Positions 8,698 to 18,762 of a stretch of DNA of 64,000 nucleotides are shown piece after piece (within the stretch, counting starts at the first letter, position 1; every line of letters starts with the position of its first letter). The DNA comes from CBDDLJ01 sp965230635 (GTDB taxonomy: Bacteria; Pseudomonadota; Gammaproteobacteria; UBA1113). The notes under the pieces are model-generated. The model did no database searches, was not told the DNA's origin, and saw only the letters and a program-made list of their open reading frames with translations. Made by a program: the position numbers and the translations under genes. The DNA lies in assembly GCA_965230635.1 (NCBI GenBank), contig CBDDLJ010000016.1:186001-250000 (forward strand), in the 5' to 3' direction.

Positions 8698-10850
8698 TGA
8701 GAAAATTACTAATCAGTACAATATTGAATAGGATCTACGCTAAAAAATGGTTAGTGGGACTATATTGTCTATTTTTATACCTTCCTCTACAGGCATACGC
8801 TGAATCCAGTTTAAATGACATTTCAGTGCAAGGAACATCCAAGGGGGCGGTTGAAGTTGCGCTTAAATTTTCCATGCCCGTTACTGAACCAAAATCATTT
8901 AGTACTGAAGCACCAGCCCGTGTTGTGCTGGATTTTAGCAATGTGAAGTTAGCCCTAAAGGAAGAGCATAAAGGTATTGCAATAAATATGTTGCAAAGCT
9001 ATGACGCGTTGCAAGCAGGAAATCGTCTGCGTATTGTCTTCAATATGGAAGAGCAAACGCCTTATTCAATACGCATGTCCGGTAGCACTGTTTATCTTAC
9101 GGTACAAGGCAAGTCTCCGGTTGTTGAGCATGCTAAACTGGAACGCTATGCAGCCAATCCATGGAGTAAAAGAAAGCACCAGATCAAAGCAATCGATTTT
9201 CGTCGTGATGATAGTGGTAGTGGCAGAGTAATTGTTGACTTATCTGACTCAGAATTAGGTATGACTATTGATAAACGCAATAGAGATATTGTTATCGAGT
9301 ATATTGATACAGGTGTAGCAAAACAATTACAACGTAAACTTGACGTAACTGATTTTGGAACACCTATCGATACAATTACTACAAAACAAAAGGGTAAAAA
9401 TGTGCAAATGATGATTAAGGGCCATGGTGATTTCGATCACTTAGCATACCAAATTAACAACCAATTTATTGTTGATATATCTAAACAGAGGCGCACTTCA
9501 TCATCTTCATCTACACAAAAGGCCGATGAAATTGTTTATAAAGGCGAAAAACTTTCACTAAATTTCCAGAGTATTTCAGTTCGCGCTGTTTTGCAATTAT
9601 TAGCAGATTTTACTGGAACTAATATTGTAGCAAGTGATTCTGTATCGGGTGTGATAACCTTACGCTTAAACAATGTACCATGGGATGAAGCCTTGGCAAT
9701 TATATTAAAAACACAAGGACTAGGTGTCCGTAAGATTGGTGGTGTTATGATGATAGCGCCAACAGAGGAAATTGCAGCACGAGAAAAAGAAAGGTTAGAA
9801 TCGACAAAACAAGTAGAAGAGTTAGAGCCTTTAGTTACAGAGTTAATGCAATTAAACTACGCTAATGTATCGGATATAGCCGGATTGCTGCAGGATAAAT
9901 CGTCCACACTGTTATCAAGTCGAGGTAATGTTAATATTGATAAGCGAACAAATAATTTATTGATACAGGATACAGAAGTTATTTTACAAACATTAGTCCC
10001 TTTGATTAGACAGTTAGATGTTCCTGTACAACAAGTATTGATTGAAGCAAGAATAGTGACAGTTGATACCGATTATGAAAAAGATTTAGGTATTCGATTT
10101 GGTATTACTCACCCATCACATGTCTCTGGTACCATAGGTTCAAGGTCAACCGGAGGCTTATTTGAAGGTGGTGGCGGTGCTAACGAGATTAATAATAATG
10201 CCCTTAGGAACCCAGGTACAAATCCAGTCATAGGTGTGCCGGTTGATAGCCGTTTAAATGTTAATTTGCCGGCAGAACCCGACACCACAACCGCTACCAG
10301 TATTGGTGTGGCACTAGCAAAATTAGGTCGTCATTACTTATTAGATTTGGAATTATCCGCACTAGAGAGTGAAGGTGTTGGTGAATTAATTTCTAGTCCA
10401 CGTTTGGTTACAGCTAATCAGCAGGAGGCTTATATTGAGCAAGGAGAGGAAATTCCATATCAAGAAGCGACATCTAGTGGCGCTACTTCCGTCGAATTTA
10501 AAAAAGCTGTTTTAGCATTGCGAGTAACACCGCAAATCACACCTGATAATAAAATTATTATGGATATCAAGATCAATCAAGACAGGCGAAGTTCTAAGCC
10601 AGAAGTGTTAGGTGTCCCAGCTATTGATACCGAACAAATTGCAACCCATGTCTTAGTTGAGAATGGACAAACTATTGTTTTAGGTGGTATTTATCGAGAA
10701 GACCAACAAAATAAGGTTGAACGTGTACCATTTCTTGGAGAGTTACCTGTCATAGGTTATTTATTTAAACGAACGAAAGATATAGAGAGACGGCGTGAGT
10801 TATTAATATTTATTACGCCTAAAATTGTGCAGCAAACACCAATAGTATAA
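8697..10850 (+). CDS. pilQ: Type IV pilus outer-membrane secretin PilQ
   Basis: Forms the outer-membrane gated channel for the pilus and can serve DNA uptake. The 717 residues hold a signal peptide, two AMIN-type domains (about 40-270) that bind peptidoglycan, and an STN/N0 domain around YKGEKLSLNFQSISVRAVL (about 282-350). An N1 domain follows (about 375-445), then the secretin barrel to the C-terminus, including VPFLGELPVIGYLFK. All modules appear intact. Last pil gene of the operon. Confidence 0.96.
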   Translation: MRKLLISTILNRIYAKKWLVGLYCLFLYLPLQAYAESSLNDISVQGTSKGAVEVALKFSMPVTEPKSFSTEAPARVVLDFSNVKLALKEEHKGIAINMLQSYDALQAGNRLRIVFNMEEQTPYSIRMSGSTVYLTVQGKSPVVEHAKLERYAANPWSKRKHQIKAIDFRRDDSGSGRVIVDLSDSELGMTIDKRNRDIVIEYIDTGVAKQLQRKLDVTDFGTPIDTITTKQKGKNVQMMIKGHGDFDHLAYQINNQFIVDISKQRRTSSSSSTQKADEIVYKGEKLSLNFQSISVRAVLQLLADFTGTNIVASDSVSGVITLRLNNVPWDEALAIILKTQGLGVRKIGGVMMIAPTEEIAAREKERLESTKQVEELEPLVTELMQLNYANVSDIAGLLQDKSSTLLSSRGNVNIDKRTNNLLIQDTEVILQTLVPLIRQLDVPVQQVLIEARIVTVDTDYEKDLGIRFGITHPSHVSGTIGSRSTGGLFEGGGGANEINNNALRNPGTNPVIGVPVDSRLNVNLPAEPDTTTATSIGVALAKLGRHYLLDLELSALESEGVGELISSPRLVTANQQEAYIEQGEEIPYQEATSSGATSVEFKKAVLALRVTPQITPDNKIIMDIKINQDRRSSKPEVLGVPAIDTEQIATHVLVENGQTIVLGGIYREDQQNKVERVPFLGELPVIGYLFKRTKDIERRRELLIFITPKIVQQTPIV

Positions 10851-10926
10851 AAAGTGCATTTCATTGTTGAGGTTATAGTATGCAAAAAAACGTTGAGATA
10901 TTCTATCAGTTATTGAGCTTAAACTA

Positions 10927-11481
10927 ATGATAAATAAACATCAAAGTATATTTCTTGTAGGTCCGATGGGGGCAGGGAAAACGACAATAGGGCGTTCTTT
11001 AGCACGGTTGCTGGGATGTGATTTTTATGATAGCGATCAAGTTGTTGAGGAGCGAGCGGGCGTTAGTGTTGCTTGGATTTTTGATGTTGAAGGAAAAGAA
11101 GGGTTTCACAAGCGTGAGCGTGAAGTGTTAGAAGAGTTAACTAAAAAGCGAGGCATTGTATTAGCGACAGGTGGAGGTGTTGTAGAGGATCCAAAAAATT
11201 GCAATATACTGTCTGCACGAGGTATTGTTGTCTACCTGCAAGCAACCATTGAACAGCAATTGGTTCGGATGGAAAAAGATAAAAAACGCCCATTGCTTAT
11301 GCAAACAAAAAATCGAGACAAATTATTAGTTGCCTTAGAAGAAACGCGCGATCCACTCTATAGAAGCATCGCTGATTATATTTTTTCTACAGATGGGCGT
11401 AGTGTAAAAGCAGTTAGTACTGATATTGTAAGCTCATTGAAAAGCCCTTTTATGCAAGAGCAAGATGCTGAAGAAGAGTAA
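10927..11481 (+). CDS. aroK: Shikimate kinase
   Basis: Phosphorylates shikimate with ATP in the chorismate pathway; cytoplasmic. P-loop GPMGAGKTT at residues 12-20, DSD at 35-37, the GGG substrate loop (ATGGGVVED), the lid RPLL, and ETRDPLYR near the C-terminus are present. In the shikimate-contact motif, where the family reads FRxRE, this protein reads FHKRE, so the usual Arg is His61. It follows pilQ by 76 bases, the normal gammaproteobacterial order, but aroB, which usually comes next, is about 49 kb away at 60104-61204. Confidence 0.93.
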   Translation: MINKHQSIFLVGPMGAGKTTIGRSLARLLGCDFYDSDQVVEERAGVSVAWIFDVEGKEGFHKREREVLEELTKKRGIVLATGGGVVEDPKNCNILSARGIVVYLQATIEQQLVRMEKDKKRPLLMQTKNRDKLLVALEETRDPLYRSIADYIFSTDGRSVKAVSTDIVSSLKSPFMQEQDAEEE

Positions 11482-11527
11482 CCAATATATTTGTTGTGTA
11501 ATTTTTTACTTATGTAGAAAAAACATC

Positions 11528-13348
11528 TTATATGACAGTTTGCTGTGGTTTTTCTTCCTCTTCATCAGAATATCGAAGTCCAGCAAAGCGTTTGCATTCA
11601 TTTTCAAAAAAGCAGATCAACCCCTCAATATTACATCCGCCCAATTTGTGTTTAGTTAAATCCAACTCGTATTGAAGACCATGGTCTAACTCTCGTGTAA
11701 TCAGTGTTAAGATATTATTAGTGACGTTACGATGAAAAAGTGGAATGGTCAGTAAGTTTATCATCAGTAATGTTTTAATTGAAGGACCTCTATTTTTTCG
11801 ATATTTTTTACTAGCTAAGTTTTTTTCTCCAGCATACCAGTGTCCTTTTTTAGACTTAAAAAATCGAATAATACTTTTAACCATTTCTTCTAGGTTGTTG
11901 ATATTTAGTTGGATTGATGCTAGAGCACGGTAAGAAGAGCGGATTTTTTTAGTATTCCCAGCATATTGCCATATAGTATTATAATCATTTAGTGTTTTCG
12001 CTACCGCAGTCCGAATTTGTTGTCTCGCTTTTAATTTAACGTCGTTAGAAACTGCAGTACATTGAACTATTGGTATTTTTTCAACATTACATAGATAGCC
12101 TTTGAATAGCCAACTAGTGCCGATTGGTGTTTGGTATGAGATGGAATTGACGTGTGTTGGACTTTTAGGATCATTGCGTGGGTTAGTATTGAGTATTGAT
12201 GTAGGATGCAAAGCTATCGATTGTCCAACATTGCGTGTGGGTTCTTTAGCAGATTTGACAGTTTTTTCATGATGTTCGCAGAGGAAACTGTAAATGCGTG
12301 TATAGCCTAATTCAGCAGCCAAACCTAGTATATACTGATCTGGTCTGAGTTGCCCATTGGTATATTTTTCACTACACAGCCATTGCATTAAGGATAAATT
12401 TCCTGATAACACAGCTTGTTTTAATATGGTTTGTTCTGGGGAGAATTGCTTTTGCTTATATAGCCATTGCACCAATGGTAAATTGCCTGATTCAATCGCC
12501 TTAAGTAAAGTTGCTTGGTTTGGGATAAGTTGATTTTTCCTCCGTGTCTTATTGCATAACCATAGTACAGCATTAAAGTGACCTGATCGTGCTGCCCAGT
12601 TCAACATATATTGTTCTGGGAAAAGATGTTTTTCATTACATAGCCATTGCATTAACATTACATTGCCTGAGTTAACCGCTCTACATAAGGTATCTTGGTT
12701 CGGGATAAGCTGTTTTTCAATACATAACCACTGTACTAGTGGTAAGTTACCTGATCGTGCCGCTTCAGATAATGTTTCTTCATTTGGGATTAGTCGTATC
12801 TCTTCTGGAGCTTTATCGCATAACCACTGAACCAATTTCAAACAACCTGACTGAGCAGCCCTATTCAAGTCAAATTGGCTTAGGGCCAATAATTCTTTTT
12901 TATTTATTTTCTCATATAGCCATTGTACTAGTTCTAGGTTGCCTGAATAATTTGCTGCAAGGAAAGTGTTGCGATTTAATGTAATTTGTTTATTTGTCTG
13001 TGTGCTATCATATAACCATTTTACCAAAGCAATATTGCCAAGCATTGCTGCATGGGTTAACCAATCCTGTAGTTTGTTTTCATTTGCTGTTTTAATGTCA
13101 GCTTGTGATAAATTCGAGCAAAATAATGGGGGAAATTCAGTCTTTGTCAGAAAAATACTCTGTAATTTTCGCTTTAGTTGAGATTTTGCAGGATTTTTCC
13201 AGACAGCGTTTATGTTATGATATGTTTGTTGCAGATTATCTATTTGCCTAGCGATATTGCTGTCAATCTCAAATTTTGTAACCAATTGCTGATGTAGCTG
13301 AGTTACCTTTATCATCACATGATCAGCCTTTTTTTTAACCATATTCAT
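11528..13348 (-). CDS. Ankyrin-like repeat protein
   Basis: Cytosolic or secreted repeat protein with about nine ankyrin-like units, each carrying a xxxQWLC core (for example LPLVQWLCIEKQLIPNQDTLCRAVNSG) at residues roughly 110-370. This Trp-Leu-Cys style resembles ankyrin arrays of protists and giant viruses more than the usual bacterial TPLH type. The C-terminal 230 residues match nothing I recognise. No signal peptide is seen. The ATG at 13348 is preferred; an in-frame TTG at 13378 would add ten residues. It points against aroK and damX and sits where aroB is expected, which suggests insertion. A secreted effector role is inference from its class. Confidence 0.8.
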   Translation of the reverse strand: MNMVKKKADHVMIKVTQLHQQLVTKFEIDSNIARQIDNLQQTYHNINAVWKNPAKSQLKRKLQSIFLTKTEFPPLFCSNLSQADIKTANENKLQDWLTHAAMLGNIALVKWLYDSTQTNKQITLNRNTFLAANYSGNLELVQWLYEKINKKELLALSQFDLNRAAQSGCLKLVQWLCDKAPEEIRLIPNEETLSEAARSGNLPLVQWLCIEKQLIPNQDTLCRAVNSGNVMLMQWLCNEKHLFPEQYMLNWAARSGHFNAVLWLCNKTRRKNQLIPNQATLLKAIESGNLPLVQWLYKQKQFSPEQTILKQAVLSGNLSLMQWLCSEKYTNGQLRPDQYILGLAAELGYTRIYSFLCEHHEKTVKSAKEPTRNVGQSIALHPTSILNTNPRNDPKSPTHVNSISYQTPIGTSWLFKGYLCNVEKIPIVQCTAVSNDVKLKARQQIRTAVAKTLNDYNTIWQYAGNTKKIRSSYRALASIQLNINNLEEMVKSIIRFFKSKKGHWYAGEKNLASKKYRKNRGPSIKTLLMINLLTIPLFHRNVTNNILTLITRELDHGLQYELDLTKHKLGGCNIEGLICFFENECKRFAGLRYSDEEEEKPQQTVI

Positions 13349-13623
13349 GGTTGTTTTATATTTATATAATAATTTCAAATAGTTACATTATTACAACGGT
13401 TTGTAATAATCACAGTGTATTATTATTGCAAGGTGCAGTAAGTAAAGCAAGTGTTAATCAGTGGGCGTTATCGAGTAAAATATTTTATGCTGATAATAGC
13501 CTCAGAAGAAACTTATCATCAGGAAATCAATGCTTTGATGGTTGCGAAAGTTATTTTTATAGACACCAACGGTTGAATTTAGGATAATGCACGAACACTC
13601 TCGTTTAGCAAGGAATGTTTGTT

Positions 13624-15408
13624 ATGGCGGAATATTGGGAACATTATGGTTTACAATTTGACCCATTTGATAAAGATAGAAACATAAATAACCACTATAT
13701 TTCACAGCAGTGGGGTTACTTATTAGATCTTATTAGTCATCTTGGCTTTCATAGTAATGCTGTATTGTTAATTGTTGGGCCAACGGGTATTGGTAAAACA
13801 ACTTTGTTACAAGAGTTATTGCATAAGACCAGTAACAGTACAGGTATTTGTCATGTGCAAGGTGATCAATCGGTAGGCGTTGATGTGTTGCGTTTTTTGT
13901 TTTCAAAGCATCTTAATATGCCTCATATTGAAAACCACACAGAGCAATTTTATCAGCAATTATCAATACAACTATCAGCTATGCAGAAAAATCGGCAAAA
14001 ATTTCTCTTTGTTATTGATGATGCACACTTGTTACCAGAGCGGACATTAGCAACATTGCTTAACATTATGGCGAAACAACCAACGGATCGTACGCCATTA
14101 CATGCGGTGTTATTTGGCGGTCCTCAGTTGGAAACGACTATTGCTGATATTGTTGCGCAACAAGAAAGTGATATTGTTACACATACCTCGCGTATCAAAC
14201 CTTTCTCTCAAGAAACAATGGAGCAGTATGTTTTGCATCGGCTGAACGCAGCAGGATATTGCGGAGAATTGCCGTTAACAGAAGATGAACTTGAAGGAAT
14301 TTATTATGACTCAGAGGGAGTTCCTGCACAAATTAATCAAGTAACAAAAGAATTTTTAGCCAGTAAGCAATGTGTATCTATAACAAAAACACAGGAAAAG
14401 ATAAAGAAAGTAGCAACGGGTGGCGCTGCTTATGCTAAGAAAGCGAGTATACGAATACCTATATTAGTTTTCACATTAAGCCTATTTGCAGTTGTTACTG
14501 CGGGATTTATTTTTATGAATTACTCTATGCAAATCCCCGTTATCGCAGAGTCAACTGAATTATCATTACCACCAGCAAATAAACAAATAATCACAGCAGT
14601 GACTGAGAGTGCTGGGTTTTATAAAGATAGTCAACACTCTGCAAATAATCAGAGTACATCATTAGATCAATCCAACGATATAAACCTCATTAGTTTATCT
14701 CAACCTGCGTTGTTAAAACATAATAAAGATGCTCCGAATGACACGAACACAGTATCAGTAGCAAATGAGTCAGAAATAACTATCTCATCAACCAATAACG
14801 AAGATACTGCTGACTTACAGTTTTCAGCAGAGAAACTGCAAAAGCCAACAAAAGTGGTGACAGAATCAGTAATAAATGAACCAGTAGTGACTGTATCGCC
14901 AGTAAATAATGAAAATACCACTGATTTACAGTTTTTAACAGAAAAACCACAACAGCCAACCGAGCTAGTGGCAGAGTCAGTAATAAATGAACCCGGAATG
15001 ACCGTTTCGTTAACAAATAAAGAAGATACTGCTGATTTACAGCTTTCAACAGAAAAACTGCAAGAGCTCACTAAGGTAGAGACAAAAGTTGAAAAAGTGT
15101 CGCTATATACTGAGCAAGAAAATCGTTTATTATCATTAAATCCACAGCATTATACGATACAATTAATGGGTGCTTATAACATGCAGCCATTAACACAATA
15201 TATTAAGCAAGTCGGATTGGAAGATAAGATTTATTATTTTCATACTTTGCATAATGGTAAAGATTGGTATGTTGCGCTTTTTGGTGATTACACAACGAAG
15301 AAAATGGCTGAGCATGCAGTAAGCCAGCTACCTAAATTAGCACAAGCCCAGAAGCCATGGATCAGAAGTGTTTCCGGCATACACAAAGGGATCAAGAACG
15401 AGAAATGA
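13624..15408 (+). CDS. damX: DamX-like protein: AAA ATPase, membrane helix and SPOR domain
   Basis: Cell-division protein that binds denuded septal glycan through its C-terminal SPOR domain. The N-terminal half is an ExeA-like AAA domain with Walker A GPTGIGKTT and Walker B FLFVIDDAHLL. One transmembrane helix (about residues 276-300, ILVFTLSLFAVVTAGFIF) follows, then a long Ser/Thr/Glu-rich linker with three 37-residue repeats, then SPOR (YTIQLMGAYN... to the end). ATG 13624 has AAGGA ten bases upstream; the in-frame ATG at 13615 would be one base from it and is unlikely. hemE follows after 3 bases. Confidence 0.9.
   Translation: MAEYWEHYGLQFDPFDKDRNINNHYISQQWGYLLDLISHLGFHSNAVLLIVGPTGIGKTTLLQELLHKTSNSTGICHVQGDQSVGVDVLRFLFSKHLNMPHIENHTEQFYQQLSIQLSAMQKNRQKFLFVIDDAHLLPERTLATLLNIMAKQPTDRTPLHAVLFGGPQLETTIADIVAQQESDIVTHTSRIKPFSQETMEQYVLHRLNAAGYCGELPLTEDELEGIYYDSEGVPAQINQVTKEFLASKQCVSITKTQEKIKKVATGGAAYAKKASIRIPILVFTLSLFAVVTAGFIFMNYSMQIPVIAESTELSLPPANKQIITAVTESAGFYKDSQHSANNQSTSLDQSNDINLISLSQPALLKHNKDAPNDTNTVSVANESEITISSTNNEDTADLQFSAEKLQKPTKVVTESVINEPVVTVSPVNNENTTDLQFLTEKPQQPTELVAESVINEPGMTVSLTNKEDTADLQLSTEKLQELTKVETKVEKVSLYTEQENRLLSLNPQHYTIQLMGAYNMQPLTQYIKQVGLEDKIYYFHTLHNGKDWYVALFGDYTTKKMAEHAVSQLPKLAQAQKPWIRSVSGIHKGIKNEK
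14761..15093 (+). repeat. Three tandem 111-bp repeats in the damX linker
   Basis: The words GAAGATACT, GAAAATACC and GAAGATACT start at 14800, 14911 and 15022, an exact 111-base period (37 codons). The encoded unit runs approximately NEDTADLQFSAEKLQKPTK and then ESVINEP. Copies have diverged at third positions and at several residues. They lengthen the periplasmic spacer between the membrane helix and the SPOR domain. Confidence 0.9.
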
Positions 15409-15411
15409 TAA

Positions 15412-16479
15412 ATGGCAACTCAAATAAAAAATAAACGACTACTATCCGCGCTTGCCTGTGAAAAGGTTGATCGTATCCCCATATGGTTGATGCGGCAGGC
15501 TGGGCGTTATTTGCCAGAGTATCGAAAAGTGAGAGCTGAGGCAAAAGACTTTTTAACACTATGTAAAACACCAGAGTTGGCATGTACTGTGGCATTGCAG
15601 CCGCTAGAACGCTTTCCATTAGATGCAGCTATTCTTTTTTCAGATATATTAACCATTCCAGATGCGATGGGATTAGGGTTGCATTTTCTTGAGGGCGAAG
15701 GCCCTTGCTTTAACTATCCGATACGAGATATGCATGCTATTAAAAATTTACCTATACCTGATCCTGAGCAAGAATTAGCATACGTTCCGGCAACGGTGCG
15801 TTTGATTAAACAAGCGTTGGCAGGAAAAGTTCCGTTAATTGGTTTTGCCGGTAGTCCATGGACGTTAGCTACGTATATGACGGAAGGTAAGGCAAGTAAA
15901 ACATTCAGTCAAAGTAAAGCATTATTGTATTCTGATCCAAAAGCGATGCATTTACTATTACAAAAACTAACAATAGCAACTGTATCGTATTTGCAGGCAC
16001 AAATTGCTGCCGGTTGTGATGTTGTCATGTTATTTGATAGTTGGGGTGGTATTTTAACAACCACTGCTTATGAAGAATTTTCTTTATATTATATGCATGA
16101 AATTATTCGGCAGCTTATGATGGATGACAGCAGTAAAGATATTCCAATTATTTTGTTTACTAAAGGTGGTAATCAGTGGCTTGAAATGATAGCTAACACT
16201 AATTGTCATGCGATAGGAGTCGATTGGACTATCAATATAGCGCAAGCAAGAGAGCGAGTAGGTAGCCATATTGCGTTACAAGGTAATCTTGACCCTTCTA
16301 TTCTTTATGCCTCTCCAGAAGTAATTATTCAACATGCCCATGATATCTTGACCAGCCTTAGTAATCAGCCAGGCCATATATTTAACCTAGGACATGGTAT
16401 TTATCCGGATGTACCGATTGAAAGTGTGCATATCTTAGTTGAGACTGTACACAGTTTTTGCATCAATAATACGATATAG
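15412..16479 (+). CDS. hemE: Uroporphyrinogen decarboxylase
   Basis: Converts uroporphyrinogen III to coproporphyrinogen III in haem synthesis; cytoplasmic homodimer. The family signature PIWLMRQAGRYLPEYR is at residues 23-38 and GFAGSPWTLATYM follows near residue 144. The catalytic Asp sits in ILFSDILTIPDAMG. The length of 355 residues is standard. It starts 3 bases after damX and ends exactly where the opposite-strand gene ends. hemL, another haem-pathway gene, is at 58046-59335. Confidence 0.97.
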   Translation: MATQIKNKRLLSALACEKVDRIPIWLMRQAGRYLPEYRKVRAEAKDFLTLCKTPELACTVALQPLERFPLDAAILFSDILTIPDAMGLGLHFLEGEGPCFNYPIRDMHAIKNLPIPDPEQELAYVPATVRLIKQALAGKVPLIGFAGSPWTLATYMTEGKASKTFSQSKALLYSDPKAMHLLLQKLTIATVSYLQAQIAAGCDVVMLFDSWGGILTTTAYEEFSLYYMHEIIRQLMMDDSSKDIPIILFTKGGNQWLEMIANTNCHAIGVDWTINIAQARERVGSHIALQGNLDPSILYASPEVIIQHAHDILTSLSNQPGHIFNLGHGIYPDVPIESVHILVETVHSFCINNTI

Positions 16480-18762
16480 CTAAGCTGATACTGTAATTTT
16501 TGTAGGAAAATCAAATTTTAGCTGGCTTGGTATCATTGTTCCTGGCTTTGATCGTAATGCAGTTTTTCTAAAAGAGGATCTGAACTTATGAGCAGAAGGA
16601 GATAATATTTCATTGTTAATTTCCTCTGCCTGTGAAATTAATTTGCTAATAATAAGCCATTCGTTTATTGCTTTATAATTATTAGTAAGGCTGGGGTTTT
16701 TAAATAGGCTTTCTACTTTTTTCTCACTGGTTATTTCTTCTAAATCCCCTAGTGTTTTTATGTTTAACAGCTTTGTTTTAAGTTGTATTACAAACGTTTT
16801 GTGAGCTTGCAAATCTGGTTCATAAGTAGAGCAAGGAAACATACTGCAGAATTTTACTGGAATAGAATTTAGCTTTTCATTAACAATCCTTATTTCAGAA
16901 TCAATAAAATCCAGTGCTACACGCTTACTATGAAATAAATAATTTAGTTTGAGATCGTTAAGTAAATGTAGAATATCTTTCACATCATTTTTCGGAATAA
17001 TGCTCTGCTGGCTTTCTCTCTTGAAAAAAAGATTAGCTTTTTTAAGGTGTAGCTTTATCGCCCTTATGCATGTGCGAGCATTAGTATCTTTTGAGAGGTT
17101 ATTAAAGCTAGTTAATGTGGCAAAAGCATATTGAAATATTGCTCGCTTTAAATCAGTTGCTTTATTAAATTTGTTGTTATGCTGATTTAAAAGCTGCCAT
17201 CCTGATTCCCGGATGAGTATTAGCTTGCTATCCTCAAAAATATTATGTTTCAATAGGGTATGAAATGTTGAATTATTCGGAAAATGCTTATTTAAAATAG
17301 CGAGATGTAAGTTGTTTAAACAGGGCTGCAGAAAATCTATATTACTATCTTTATCAATCGCTGTGATGGTATCTTTTGATTGTAGCATAGAAGCATGAAT
17401 TTTTGCATGAAGATGCACTGAATTTGTATGAAGATAGATAGATCGTTCAAATATATCTAACCATTTGCGAATTTTAGTAATGTTGACACTGGCTGCACTA
17501 ATAGAATGTGTTTTTAAAAAAAGTGCTTTTACAATAAGAGGAAATATTGAGTCATCATTGAGTAAATTATCTTCCTTTGTTGTTAGCTTTGCTGACATCA
17601 TATTTTGCAATAGAATATGCTTTAATTTTTGATAGATGGTTTTTAAAATTTTCTCAGATGGGCATGAATGGTATTCTAATACATCTGGAAGAGCCGTTAA
17701 CAATTCTGTCAGTTCTTTTATAATTAAAAAACTGTAAGGTATCTGTTGACCACATTGTGAAAAAGCCAAGAGATTATTAGGTGGCAGTAGAATAGTTTTA
17801 GGATCAATCTTTTCTATTGATTCATGCATAGCTATCAGGTGTTTTTGTAATTTCTCATTAGAATCTTCTTTACCAGTGATTTTTTTTAGAAACACAATAT
17901 AAAATTGAAGCAAATTATTGATTAACTTTTCATTATGCCGATCAAATTTAGCTTTAGACAAATTGAGCAAGGTGCTATTTCGTACAATTAATGAGTTGAA
18001 AATTATTTTCATGGATTTGTAGACGATCTCATTGTCCACTTTCAGATCTCTCTCGGTCAATACACGCATCAGTATTGGCTCAAAAATTTCTCTATTAATT
18101 TTTTCAATATTTTGCTCAGATGTTAAATATTGCTCTAATTTTTTTTGAAAGTCGTGTCGATACCAATAACCAACCAGTTCTAATAAGCACAATATTTTTT
18201 TATTCTGAGCCCAGAATTCGCCAGGGTTGTTAATTATTGTATTGATAAGATAACAAGTATAAGCAACAACAGAACTGTGTTTTTCTAAAAGCTCAGGGTA
18301 ATCTATGGATACCACGAGTTCCTTGGCAAATGCCATACTGGAATTGCCATCTGGCATTTGTTCACCGTTAATTGCGGCAAATGCAACAGACAATAATTTT
18401 ATCGCATTTTTTAGGTTTTTTAATCCAGGCATTAATGTTTTCGCGATAGCGGGTTCAATTGCTTCATAGGAAGAGTTTTTATCAAAAAAACCTAAAAAAT
18501 TAATTAATATATTTTTTCTAACAATGACAAAGTAATTTTCTAATTCTGCATAGGCTGCTAATTCATCTGCTAATTCAAATATATTAGCGTTTTCATTAGC
18601 TGCTTTTTGATCAATATTTGTTCTTTCTTCATCACGATTTTCGTAGTGTTTAGAAATTTTTATGTGCGGTTTTATTTTATTTATCCAATAGTCTAAATTT
18701 GATGATAGTTCATTAACAACATCACCATATTCTGTTGGCTCTGATTGAGTTGGCCCTGCCAT
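16480..18762 (-). CDS. Large protein of unknown function, predicted all-helical
   Basis: A 760-residue protein without a signal peptide, membrane helix or motif that I recognise. The sequence is rich in Leu, Lys, Asn and Ile and reads as a string of amphipathic helices. The C-terminus (SFRKTALRSKPGTMIPSQLKF...) is basic and probably disordered. The ATG at 18762 follows ACAGGG by a few bases. Its stop abuts the hemE stop. Large lone helical proteins with no bacterial homology are common among Dot/Icm-type effectors, but nothing here proves secretion. Confidence 0.75.
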   Translation of the reverse strand: MAGPTQSEPTEYGDVVNELSSNLDYWINKIKPHIKISKHYENRDEERTNIDQKAANENANIFELADELAAYAELENYFVIVRKNILINFLGFFDKNSSYEAIEPAIAKTLMPGLKNLKNAIKLLSVAFAAINGEQMPDGNSSMAFAKELVVSIDYPELLEKHSSVVAYTCYLINTIINNPGEFWAQNKKILCLLELVGYWYRHDFQKKLEQYLTSEQNIEKINREIFEPILMRVLTERDLKVDNEIVYKSMKIIFNSLIVRNSTLLNLSKAKFDRHNEKLINNLLQFYIVFLKKITGKEDSNEKLQKHLIAMHESIEKIDPKTILLPPNNLLAFSQCGQQIPYSFLIIKELTELLTALPDVLEYHSCPSEKILKTIYQKLKHILLQNMMSAKLTTKEDNLLNDDSIFPLIVKALFLKTHSISAASVNITKIRKWLDIFERSIYLHTNSVHLHAKIHASMLQSKDTITAIDKDSNIDFLQPCLNNLHLAILNKHFPNNSTFHTLLKHNIFEDSKLILIRESGWQLLNQHNNKFNKATDLKRAIFQYAFATLTSFNNLSKDTNARTCIRAIKLHLKKANLFFKRESQQSIIPKNDVKDILHLLNDLKLNYLFHSKRVALDFIDSEIRIVNEKLNSIPVKFCSMFPCSTYEPDLQAHKTFVIQLKTKLLNIKTLGDLEEITSEKKVESLFKNPSLTNNYKAINEWLIISKLISQAEEINNEILSPSAHKFRSSFRKTALRSKPGTMIPSQLKFDFPTKITVSA

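Noticed and set aside
13351..13587. A 78-codon plus-strand frame before damX
   Set aside because: No ribosome site and low-complexity content; it overlaps the ankyrin start and the damX promoter region.
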